Source of the DNA: Streptosporangium sandarakinum
GTDB taxonomy: Bacteria; Actinomycetota; Actinomycetes; Streptosporangiales; Streptosporangiaceae
DNA length: 64,000 nucleotides
Assembly (NCBI RefSeq): GCF_013409935.1
Contig: NZ_JACCCO010000001.1
Coordinates: 930,001 to 994,000, forward strand
Direction: 5' to 3'
This document shows positions 58,101 through 64,000 of the stretch, piece by piece; position 1 is the stretch's first letter; each line of letters begins with the position of its first letter. The position numbers and the translations under genes were made by a program. The notes under the pieces are model-generated. The model saw nothing but the letters and a program-made list of their open reading frames with translations. It made no database searches and was not told the DNA's origin.

Positions 58101-58307
58101 AAGTCGACGGGCCTGTCCATCTCCGACCGGATCGACGTGTGGTGGTCGGCCGACGGCGCCGACCTGGCCGAGACCCTGCGGGCCCAGGGCTCGGTCGTGG
58201 CCGACGAGGTGCTGGCCGTCTCCTTCACCGAGGGGAGCGCCGACGGGCCCGCCGTGCACCGCGACGACGACCTCGGGCTCGCGTTCCAGCTCCGCCGTAC
58301 GGCCTGA
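55143..58307 (+). CDS. ileS: Isoleucyl-tRNA synthetase
   Basis: 1054 aa class I synthetase. The HIGH-like motif is in PPTANGMPGVHHVEAR (about residue 55) and KMSKS is DGRKMSKHLGN (about residue 600). Editing domain and C-terminal domain complete. The ATG at 55143 lies right behind the sequestered ribosome-binding site of the T-box. Two terminator hairpins follow. Confidence 0.97.
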   Translation: MSARFRPLPAQVDLPALEHEVLGRWRDGKIFERSVEQNAGGPTWVFYEGPPTANGMPGVHHVEARVFKDLFPRYKSMQGYSVPRKAGWDCHGLPVEVAVEKELGLSGKKDIESYGVAEFNARCRESVLRHVDAFEEMTERMGYWIDLSQAYRTMDPDYVESVWWSLKVVFDKGLLFRDFRITPYCPRCGTGLSDHELGQPGGYETVSSPSVYVRMPATSGPLADLGASLLIWTTTPWTLVSNTAVAVHPDVTYVAARPAGSDEVLVVAEPLLAAVLGEGAEVLASFLGADLEHTSYSRPFELVDIPGAHYVVLGDYVTTEDGTGLVHQAPAFGADDMTTCKRYGLPVVNPVGPDGRFLDTVPLVGGRFFKDADDDLTADLAARGLLYRGGHFEHSYPHCWRCHTALLYYALPAWYIRTTAIKDQLLAENEKTSWYPETIKWGRFGEWLRNNVDWSLSRSRYWGTPLPLWVCSADDSHVTCVGSLEELGRLAGRDVSALDPHRPYVDDVTLPCPDCGAEARRVPDVIDAWYDSGSMPFAQWGAPLRNAEMLEKAYPAQFICEATDQTRGWFYSLMAVGTLVFGRSSYENVLCLGLILAEDGRKMSKHLGNVLQPIPLMDRHGADALRWYMACAGSPWAARRVGHAALEEIVRKVLLTYWNTAAFFTLYADAESWTPAALAEAPSPADRPLIDRWALAELHRTVAEVTASLDDFDTARAGRRLTEFLDDLSNWYVRRSRRRFWSGDVSAFATLYECLETVTRLMAPVAPFLTDYVWDVLRGDDAPASVHLASWPVADPALLNPELSEQMALVRRLVELGRSARASSGVRTRQPLGRALVGARGWAALSPELHELIADELNVQTLEDLSGIGSDLVSFTVKPNFRALGKRFGSQTKLVAAAVTSADATVLAHALRAGSAVTVEAAELGPVELTADEVIVTEQPKAGWAVETGAIGTGTGETVALDLAITDELRRAGLVREVVRLLQDARKSTGLSISDRIDVWWSADGADLAETLRAQGSVVADEVLAVSFTEGSADGPAVHRDDDLGLAFQLRRTA

Positions 58308-58310
58308 GCC

Positions 58311-58352
58311 CCTCCGGTGGTCCTCCCGTAGCGGCGGGAGGACCACCGGAGG
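58311..58352 (+). terminator. ileS terminator
   Basis: CCTCCGGTGGTCCTCCCG and its exact complement, an 18-bp stem with a 6-base loop, 4 bases past the ileS stop. Confidence 0.75.
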
Positions 58353-58370
58353 GAGACGCGGGAGAGAAAG

Positions 58371-58409
58371 CCGAAGGGCCGCCGGGAGGATCTCCCGGCG
58401 GCCCTTCGG
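58371..58409 (-). terminator. Terminator of the Cys-module membrane gene
   Basis: CCGAAGGGCCGCCGGGAG-GAT-CTCCCGGCGGCCCTTCGG, an 18-bp stem with a 3-base loop, 13 bases past the stop of the 638-aa minus-strand gene. Together with the ileS hairpin it insulates two convergent genes. Confidence 0.75.
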
Positions 58410-58421
58410 CGTCGTCCGGGC

Positions 58422-60338
58422 TCAGCCCTTGCCGGGGCGGCAGACCGTGCAGCCGCTCAGCCCGGCCTCCTCGGCCTCGGCCACGGTCATCGTCTCCACG
58501 CCGTCGTCGTCTCCTCCCCCGACCAGGGGGCAGGACGGGTCATGGAAGCGGCGGGTGCCGACGATCACCTTGACCGTCCCGGCGGGCGGCTCGTCCCGGA
58601 CGGCGGGGAACCCCCGGGGCGCGGTGTCGTCATCGGCGGTGTCGTCATCGGTGTCCCCTTCGCCGGAGGCGTCGGCGGTCGCGACGGGGTCGTCGCCGTC
58701 CGCGGGACCGGAGGGGTCCGGGGACTTTCCGGAGGGGTCCGAGGGTCCCGGAGAGCCGCTCTCGCCGGAGCCGGAAGCCTCGGGGGCCTCGGACTCAGGG
58801 GCCTTGGATCCAGGGGCCTTGGATCCAGGGGCCTTGAAGGCGCCGGTCTCACCGGAACCGTCGGACGCGCCGGTCTTGTCCGAGGCGTCGGTCTCGTCCG
58901 AGGCGCCGGTCTCGTCGAAGGCGTCGGTCTTGTCCGAGGCGCCGGGTTCCGCCGAGGTGGAGTCGGCCGTCGACCGCGACCCGGCGCGCCCGGGAGCGGT
59001 CTCGGCCGGCTCCACCGGCTCGGAGTCGCCGGCCGCCCGTGCGGGGGCGGGCCGGCTCGTGGCCTTCCGGCTCTCGGCGGAAGGCGTCCCGGCGGTTTCG
59101 CGGTCACCGGGGACGGACCCGCCGCGCTCCGCGGAGTCGTCCGGAACCGGTCCGGCCGGGGTCTCGTCGTGCGAGACCGGTTCGGTCGCCTCGCCGGCCG
59201 GGGCCTCGTCGTGCGGGGCGGGCTCGGTCTCCTCGTCGGCCGGGACGCCGACCGCCTGCTCACCGGCCTCCGCCCGGAGGTCGACGGCCGGGAACTCGCC
59301 GGTCTCGGGCTCGGCGTCCTCGGGTCCGCTCTGCTCCGGCTGCTCGATCGCGGTCTTTCCGGACCCGGCCTTCGCGGACCCGGTCACGGTGGACCCGGCC
59401 TCGGCGGGCGCGTCCTCGGACCTGTCGGCCTCTGGCTTCGCGGGCACGGACTCGGTGGCCTCGGGCTCAGTGGGCTCGGGCCTGCCTGGCCTCGGCTCGG
59501 CGGCCTCGGCGGGCGCGGCGCCGGCCGGAGCGGGCCCGGAGGTCGTCCGCTCGGCCGCCGGACCGGCCGCGCCACGGCTGAACCAGCTCGTGGCATCGGG
59601 GTCGTCGGAGGTCTCCGGCGCGGGCCGCGAGGGCCGGGCGGGAGACGGCGGCGCGGCCGTCCCCGAGGCGCCGGAAGGCGGGCCGTCCTGCGCGTCCGGT
59701 GCGGCGGACGCCTGGGCGGCGGGCCGGGTCGCCGGAGCCGGGGGTGCCGGCTCGGCGGGCGAGGCCACGGCGGCGGAGGCCGACGGGGTCATCGAGGTCG
59801 CCGGGGGCACCGGGGCCGCGGACTGGTCGGGAAGGCACGTGGTGCAGGGCGTGAAGCCCTCCTCCCGCGCCTCCTCCTGGGTGAGCTCCTCGTGATTCCG
59901 GCCGGTGAGCTGCCGGCATCCCGCGACGTGGTAGCGCCTGCGTCCCGGGACCACCAGGACGATCGCCCCGGCGTCCGGCAGGCCCCGCCTCGCGGCGGGG
60001 GAGGCGGCGACCCGGCCCGGCCGAGGCCGAGCCGGGGCGGTCGCCGTCTGCCGCGCCATCGGGTGGGGGACCGGCGTGGCCGGTCGGCCCGGTGGCATGT
60101 GCGGCGCGGGCACGGGGCCGGTGGGCGCCGGTTCCCTGGGCTGGAGCGGAGGGGTCGCTCCGGCGCGCCCGCCGGGGAACAGTTCGTGGCGGCGTAACAA
60201 CGCCCCGATCACCAGGAAGACCGCGGACAGCACGCTGATCGCGATCGACCACATGACCAGAAAAGGTTTGGCCAGCACGAATCCCACGATGAGCAGGACG
60301 ATGGCCGTGAGGACCAGACCGGCGCTGATGAGGATCAC
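58422..60338 (-). CDS. Membrane protein with two Ada-like HxxxxC..CxxC modules
   Basis: 638 aa. Two hydrophobic segments at the N-terminus (about 1-24 and 29-48), then a ~75-residue linker. The first module, residues about 128-170, reads VVPGRRRYHVAGCRQL .. GFTPCTTC; the second, at the very C-terminus, reads GTRRFHDPSCPLVGG .. GLSGCTVC. Each has the His-Cys..Cys-x-x-Cys spacing of the small Ada-like metal-binding module. They are separated by ~400 residues of disordered Pro/Ala/Glu/Ser/Asp sequence with 5-residue repeats (KAPGS; DKTGAS). GTG 60338 with GGGAG upstream. Metal binding is inference; function unknown. Confidence 0.8.
   Translation of the reverse strand: MILISAGLVLTAIVLLIVGFVLAKPFLVMWSIAISVLSAVFLVIGALLRRHELFPGGRAGATPPLQPREPAPTGPVPAPHMPPGRPATPVPHPMARQTATAPARPRPGRVAASPAARRGLPDAGAIVLVVPGRRRYHVAGCRQLTGRNHEELTQEEAREEGFTPCTTCLPDQSAAPVPPATSMTPSASAAVASPAEPAPPAPATRPAAQASAAPDAQDGPPSGASGTAAPPSPARPSRPAPETSDDPDATSWFSRGAAGPAAERTTSGPAPAGAAPAEAAEPRPGRPEPTEPEATESVPAKPEADRSEDAPAEAGSTVTGSAKAGSGKTAIEQPEQSGPEDAEPETGEFPAVDLRAEAGEQAVGVPADEETEPAPHDEAPAGEATEPVSHDETPAGPVPDDSAERGGSVPGDRETAGTPSAESRKATSRPAPARAAGDSEPVEPAETAPGRAGSRSTADSTSAEPGASDKTDAFDETGASDETDASDKTGASDGSGETGAFKAPGSKAPGSKAPESEAPEASGSGESGSPGPSDPSGKSPDPSGPADGDDPVATADASGEGDTDDDTADDDTAPRGFPAVRDEPPAGTVKVIVGTRRFHDPSCPLVGGGDDDGVETMTVAEAEEAGLSGCTVCRPGKG
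58791..58835. repeat. Three 15-base tandem repeats in the linker
   Basis: GGATCCAGGGGCCTT-type units three times (first copy GGACTC). In frame, encoding the KAPGS repeats; a further degenerate 15-base series lies at about 58865-58950 (SDKTGA/SDETDA). Confidence 0.6.
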
Positions 60339-60380
60339 AGGGGAACTCCCGGATACGGGTCAGGGGGATGACCCGACACC

Positions 60381-61238
60381 CTAGCGCCGGTCGTTGTGGG
60401 GACCGTCAACGCCCTGGAAGGCACCCGAGTGCTGCGCCGGCTCGCCGCCGAACGGACCCGCGGCGCCCTGCATCGGCTGCGGACCGCCCGGCGTCACGGC
60501 GTGGGACATGGCCGGGGGACCGCCCACGATCGGGAACGCGCCGCTGCCCTCGCCCGCGACGTTCAGCTCGGCGAGCTGGTTCTCCAGGTAGAGCTTCAGG
60601 CGGCTGCGGTACTCCCGCTCGAAGCTGCGCAGCTCCTCGACCTTGCGCTCCAGCTCGTCGCGGTTCTGCACCAGCGAGCCCATGGCCTGCCGGTGCCGCT
60701 CCTGCGCGTCGCGCTCCAGCGTCTCGGCCCGTGCGCGGGCGTCGCCGATGACCTGCTCGGCCTGGCGGCGGGCCTTGCCGAGGATCTCGTCGGCCTCACG
60801 GCGGGCCCGGGTCACCGTCTCGTCCGCCTCCCGGCGGGCGTCGGCGATCGCCTGGTCGGCCGTCTGCTGGGCCAGCGCGAGCACCCGTGCCGCGGTGTCC
60901 ATGTTGTCCTCGGCCTGCGGCATGCCCATGGCGACGGGGACGGGCTGCTGGTGCTGGACGGGCTCCGGAGCGCGCATCGGCTCCGGCTGCTGCATCATCA
61001 TCTCGGGCTTGGGCTCGGCGACGGGGGCGGGAGCCATGGCCATGTTGACGTTGCCGGGCACCTTGCCCCGCAGGCACTCCGCCAGCTTGGCGCGGAGCTC
61101 CTCGTTCTCCTGGATGAGGCGGTCCAGCTCGGACTCGACCTCGTCGAGGAAGGCGTCAACCTCTTCCTCGTCGTACCCCGGCCTCAGCCGGGTCGTACTG
61201 AACTGCTTGTTCCGCACATCAGCGGGCGTCAGCGGCAT
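60381..61238 (-). CDS. divIVA: DivIVA/Wag31 polar-growth protein
   Basis: 285 aa. The N-terminal DivIVA motif MPLTPADVRNKQFSTTRLRP .. GYDEEEVDAFLDEVESEL is classical. Met/Pro/Gln-rich linker, then a long coiled coil (about 110-225) and a Gly/Pro tail. It recruits wall synthesis at poles and branches in filamentous actinomycetes. Part of the ftsZ-to-divIVA division cluster. Confidence 0.95.
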   Translation of the reverse strand: MPLTPADVRNKQFSTTRLRPGYDEEEVDAFLDEVESELDRLIQENEELRAKLAECLRGKVPGNVNMAMAPAPVAEPKPEMMMQQPEPMRAPEPVQHQQPVPVAMGMPQAEDNMDTAARVLALAQQTADQAIADARREADETVTRARREADEILGKARRQAEQVIGDARARAETLERDAQERHRQAMGSLVQNRDELERKVEELRSFEREYRSRLKLYLENQLAELNVAGEGSGAFPIVGGPPAMSHAVTPGGPQPMQGAAGPFGGEPAQHSGAFQGVDGPHNDRR

Positions 61239-61287
61239 TTCGGTCTCCTTGGCGCGCTTGGAGTCTGTCCGGAGGGACGGTACCCGA

Positions 61288-61575
61288 TCAACGAAGCGCG
61301 GACACGAGTCGGATCAAGACCAAGACCACAATGAACAGCACTGTGAAGCTTAGGTCAAAGGCCACCGTACCCAACCGGAGTGGTGGAATGAAACGGCGGA
61401 GGAACTTGAGAGGTGGGTCGGTGACCGTGTACACGGCCTCCGCCAAGACGAGCACGGCCCCGGTGGGCCGCCACTGGTGCGCGAACGCCTGCACCGTCTC
61501 AAAGATCATTCTGCCGATCAGCAGAACCAGATAGAGGGAGAGGATGATGACCAAGATCTCGCTAACGATCCCCAA
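61288..61575 (-). CDS. yggT: YggT-family membrane protein
   Basis: 95 aa from TTG 61575, the size of relatives, which begin MG(I/V).. just before the first membrane segment (ILVIILSLYLVLLIGRMIF). The family signature VTDPPLKFLRRFIPPLRLG lies between the two hydrophobic parts. A longer frame to GTG 61641 exists but adds non-family sequence. Function in division/osmotic homeostasis is not settled. Sits between sepF and divIVA, as in other Gram-positives. Confidence 0.85.
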   Translation of the reverse strand: MGIVSEILVIILSLYLVLLIGRMIFETVQAFAHQWRPTGAVLVLAEAVYTVTDPPLKFLRRFIPPLRLGTVAFDLSFTVLFIVVLVLIRLVSALR

Positions 61576-61657
61576 GGTCCGCCCTCGTCTCTGATCCGCT
61601 CCGCCGCTTCCGGTCTTGTCTGGACCTGTCCGGCCGGTCACTGTTCATGGTGGAACT

Positions 61658-62161
61658 CTAGCTCTGGTTGAAGAACCCGCGTTCCGCGATTCGGGCCTTG
61701 TCCTCGGCGGTCACCTCGACATTGGCTGGGGACAACAGGAACACCTTGTTGGTAACACGTTCAATGCTGCCATGTAGGCCAAAGACCAGACCTGCCGCGA
61801 AATCCACAAGCCTCTTGGCGTCGCTGTCAACCATCTCGGTCAGATTCATGATGACCGGGGTGCCGTCGCGGAAATGCTCCCCGATTGTCCGGGCCTCGTT
61901 GTAGGTGCGCGGATGAAGCGTGGTGATGCGCGCCAGATCGGTCGTACGGCGCTCGATGACAGCCGTCGCGGGCCTCGGGGCGGGCACCCCGGGATCGGCC
62001 TCGTCCTCGCGGTCCTGGACCGCGCCGGGACGCTCCTCCCCCGTCCGCCGCGAGTCGTCGAACTCCTCGTACTCCTCGTCGGAATAGCTGTCGTATCTGT
62101 CGTAGCGGTCGTCCTCCACAAGACCGAGGTAGACCGCCATCTTGCGCATCGCGCCGGCCAT
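61658..62161 (-). CDS. sepF: SepF cell-division protein
   Basis: 167 aa. N-terminal membrane-binding helix ([15 protein letters not shown]), an acidic Tyr/Asp/Glu linker ([19 protein letters not shown]), and the SepF fold ([42 protein letters not shown]). It anchors FtsZ to the membrane. ATG 62161 chosen: AGGAAG precedes it and the protein start is family-like. Confidence 0.95.
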   Translation of the reverse strand: MAGAMRKMAVYLGLVEDDRYDRYDSYSDEEYEEFDDSRRTGEERPGAVQDREDEADPGVPAPRPATAVIERRTTDLARITTLHPRTYNEARTIGEHFRDGTPVIMNLTEMVDSDAKRLVDFAAGLVFGLHGSIERVTNKVFLLSPANVEVTAEDKARIAERGFFNQS

Positions 62162-62281
62162 CGCTGCTTCTTCCTCCGCCTTACTTCGCTTTGCCTGGGG
62201 CGGTAGCCGCACCCCCTTGGAGCTCACCACCGATCGACCTCTATCCGGGTACGCGGACGCCAAGGTCCACTTGAAGGGACA

Positions 62282-62986
62282 TTACCTGACCAAGGGCTTC
62301 CGGCGACCGAGCAACGCCGTACCGACACGCAGGTGTGTCGCGCCGTTGGCGATGGCCTCCGTCATATCGCCGCTCATCCCCGCCGATATGACGTCCGCCC
62401 CCGGGTGGGTCTTCCGTACGGCCTCCGAGATCTCCCTCAGCCGGGCGAAGGCCCGGGCCGGGTCCCCGCCCAGCGGCGCGACCGCCATCACCCCGCCCAG
62501 CCTCAGCCCGCCGGTCCCGGCGACCGCGTCGGCGAGCGCCGGGACCTCCTCCGGCAGCGCGCCACCGCGTCCGGGATCGCCGTCCAGGGCGACCTGCACC
62601 AGACAGGTGACCTCCCGGCCCGCCCGGACCGCCTCCCGGCCCAGCGCGGACACCAGCCGGAGCCGGTCCACCGAGTGGACGACGTCGGCGTAGGAGACCA
62701 CCGAGCGGGCCTTGTTGGTCTGCAACTGGCCGATGAAGTGCCAGGTCAGCCCCAGGTCGGCGCATTCGTGCGCCTTGGCCGAAGCCTCCTGGTCGCGGTT
62801 CTCCCCCACGTCGGCCACCCCCAGCTCGGCCAGCAGCCGCACGTCGGAGGCCGGGTAGGTCTTGCTCACCGCGACGAGCGTCAGCTCCTCGCGCCTGCGG
62901 CCGGCGGCCCGGCATGCCTCGGCGATGTCCGCCTCGACCCTGGCCAGACCGGCCGCGATCTCTTCACGTCGCGTTGTATCCGTCAC
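62282..62986 (-). CDS. yggS: YggS-type PLP homeostasis protein
   Basis: 234 aa, alanine-racemase-like barrel. The PLP Lys is in LTLVAVSKTYPA (about residue 38); WHFIGQLQTNKA, SAGMSGDM and GTALLG follow. GTG 62986 begins the normal family length; the ribosome-binding site is weak, so the exact start is uncertain. The order ftsZ-yggS-sepF lacks the usual pgeF (ylmD) gene between ftsZ and yggS. Confidence 0.9.
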   Translation of the reverse strand: MTDTTRREEIAAGLARVEADIAEACRAAGRRREELTLVAVSKTYPASDVRLLAELGVADVGENRDQEASAKAHECADLGLTWHFIGQLQTNKARSVVSYADVVHSVDRLRLVSALGREAVRAGREVTCLVQVALDGDPGRGGALPEEVPALADAVAGTGGLRLGGVMAVAPLGGDPARAFARLREISEAVRKTHPGADVISAGMSGDMTEAIANGATHLRVGTALLGRRKPLVR

Positions 62987-63077
62987 TTCTCCGCCGCTCG
63001 AACCCCGACAAACCGGCGGAACCCATTCTTCCCTGTCACGGCCGGGCATCCCGCGGGCCCCCCGGCCGTGAGCAAAG

Positions 63078-64000
63078 TCACTTCAGGAAGTCGGGGACGT
63101 CGAGCTCCTCCTCCTGCTCCTCGAAGACCACCGGACGCCGCCGGGCGGTGTCCGGGATCCGCGCGGAGATGGGCGTGGGAGCGGGCGGTTCGGGCGCCGG
63201 GCGCGGGATCGACACCGGCGGGGCCGCCGGCTCCTCGACGCGCGGCGGCTCGTGCTGCTCGACCGGCGCGTGGGCGGGCGCGGCGGGCTGGACCGAGTGG
63301 ATCTGCTGGGCCGCCGGGGCCGGCGCGGGCGGGTGCTCGACCGCCGGGGCGGGCTGCGGCGGGGTCACCGGGCGGACCGGCGCGGGCGGGTGCTCGACCC
63401 TGGGCTCGGCCCGGAACTCCGGCCGCGGCTCGGCCTTCACCGTGGGCGCCGCCGGACGGGCCGGCGGAGCCGCCGCGGGAGCCGTGGCCGGACGAGCGGG
63501 CGGCTGCTGTTGCTGCGGCCGGGCCGCCTGCGGCACGGCCTTCTTCTCCTCCGCGGCGGGCTCGTCGAAGCCGGCCGCGATCACGGTGACGCGGACCTCG
63601 TCGCCGAGGGCGTCGTCGATGACCGTACCGAAGATGATGTTGGCGTCCGGCGCCGCCGCGTTGGAGACGAGCTGGGCGGCCTCGTTGATCTCGAACAGGC
63701 CGAGGTCGGAGCCGCCCGCGATCGACAGCAGCACGCCGTGCGCGCCGTCGATGCTGGCCTCCAGCAGCGGACTGGAGACGGCCATCTCCGCCGCCGCGAC
63801 CGACCGGTCGTCGCCGCGCGCGTGGCCGATGCCCATGAGCGCCGAGCCCGCGCCGGACATCACCGACTTCACGTCGGCGAAGTCCAGGTTGATCAGGCCG
63901 GGCGTGGTGATCAGGTCGGTGATGCCCTGGACACCGGAGAGCAGCACCTGGTCGGCCGCCTTGAAGGCGTCCAGCACGCTCACCTGCCGGTCGGAGATCG
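63078..64000 (-). CDS. ftsZ: FtsZ, C-terminal part (cut by the window end)
   Basis: The last ~307 residues. Begins (at the window edge) ISDRQVSVLDAFKAAD; then LLSGVQGITDLITTPGLINLDF, GIGHARGDDRSVAAAEMAVSSPLL and the C-terminal GTPase-activating part. A ~150-residue Pro/Ala/Glu linker leads to the conserved end ELDVPDFLK, the SepF/FtsZ-partner binding peptide. The N-terminal GTP-binding half lies outside. Confidence 0.95.
   Translation of the reverse strand, partial: ISDRQVSVLDAFKAADQVLLSGVQGITDLITTPGLINLDFADVKSVMSGAGSALMGIGHARGDDRSVAAAEMAVSSPLLEASIDGAHGVLLSIAGGSDLGLFEINEAAQLVSNAAAPDANIIFGTVIDDALGDEVRVTVIAAGFDEPAAEEKKAVPQAARPQQQQPPARPATAPAAAPPARPAAPTVKAEPRPEFRAEPRVEHPPAPVRPVTPPQPAPAVEHPPAPAPAAQQIHSVQPAAPAHAPVEQHEPPRVEEPAAPPVSIPRPAPEPPAPTPISARIPDTARRRPVVFEEQEEELDVPDFLK

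Noticed and set aside
55146..58346. A 1066-codon minus-strand frame over ileS
   Set aside because: Antisense to ileS; composition of Gly/Arg/Gln/Val without domains.

Overview
The window is very GC-rich (most intergenic DNA included) and reads as the chromosome of a mycelial actinomycete, most likely Streptosporangiales. The basis is gene order (ftsZ, yggS, sepF, yggT, divIVA, then lspA/rluD, ileS, dnaE, the his block and the trp block), a translational ileS T-box, PriA in place of HisA plus TrpF, three transmembrane Ser/Thr kinases, and many 1-4 base stop/start overlaps. The order assignment is inference.

Layout. 0-4.4 kb (minus strand): a tail-anchored protein of unknown role, a VIT1-type metal transporter, lgt, and a MauE/DsbA-like thiol-redox pair. 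4.9-10.1 kb (minus): hisI, a Trp-operon-associated membrane protein, a DUF4190 and a DUF2752 protein, a tiny ORF coupled to trpC, then trpB and trpA; trpE, trpD and trpG are not here. 10.2-15 kb: ppk2 and a heterodimeric ABC exporter. 15.1-21.3 kb: small enzymes and membrane proteins, including a MerR regulator divergent from a two-gene membrane operon, and a glutamine-synthetase-like gene. 21.4-27.7 kb (minus): hisD-hisC-hisB-(small membrane protein)-hisH-(membrane protein)-priA-ridA-hisF. 27.8-31.8 kb: ybaK, an amidase, a membrane protein and a MurA-like enolpyruvyl transferase. 31.835-33.667 kb: a complete IS200/IS605-family element (tnpA and tnpB divergent) inserted into the stop codon of the MurA-like gene. 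33.7-38.7 kb: class A PBP, a SigE-family sigma factor with its partner, a tiny acidic protein and a CDP-alcohol phosphatidyltransferase. 38.8-45 kb: dnaE, an amino-acid permease and a degenerate DAHP synthase/chorismate mutase fusion behind a terminator-like attenuator. 45.2-52.6 kb: three membrane Ser/Thr kinases with an azlCD pair between the second and third. 52.7-64 kb: rluD, lspA and a DksA-like protein (minus), T-box plus ileS (plus), then on the minus strand a membrane protein with two Ada-like Cys modules, divIVA, yggT, sepF, yggS and the C-terminal part of ftsZ.

Functional themes. Histidine and tryptophan synthesis are linked by PriA, which in Actinobacteria usually serves both pathways. 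Several genes show cis-regulation that can be read from the sequence: the ileS T-box, a ribosome-binding-site-sequestering hairpin with a coupled 26-codon ORF at trpC, an intrinsic terminator in the leader of the DAHPS/chorismate-mutase gene, and a palindromic candidate MerR operator. The clearest mobile-DNA story is the IS element. Removing 31835-33667 rebuilds an intact CGG-TAA ending of the MurA-like gene, and the element's own end now supplies CGT-TGA, so the protein is unchanged.
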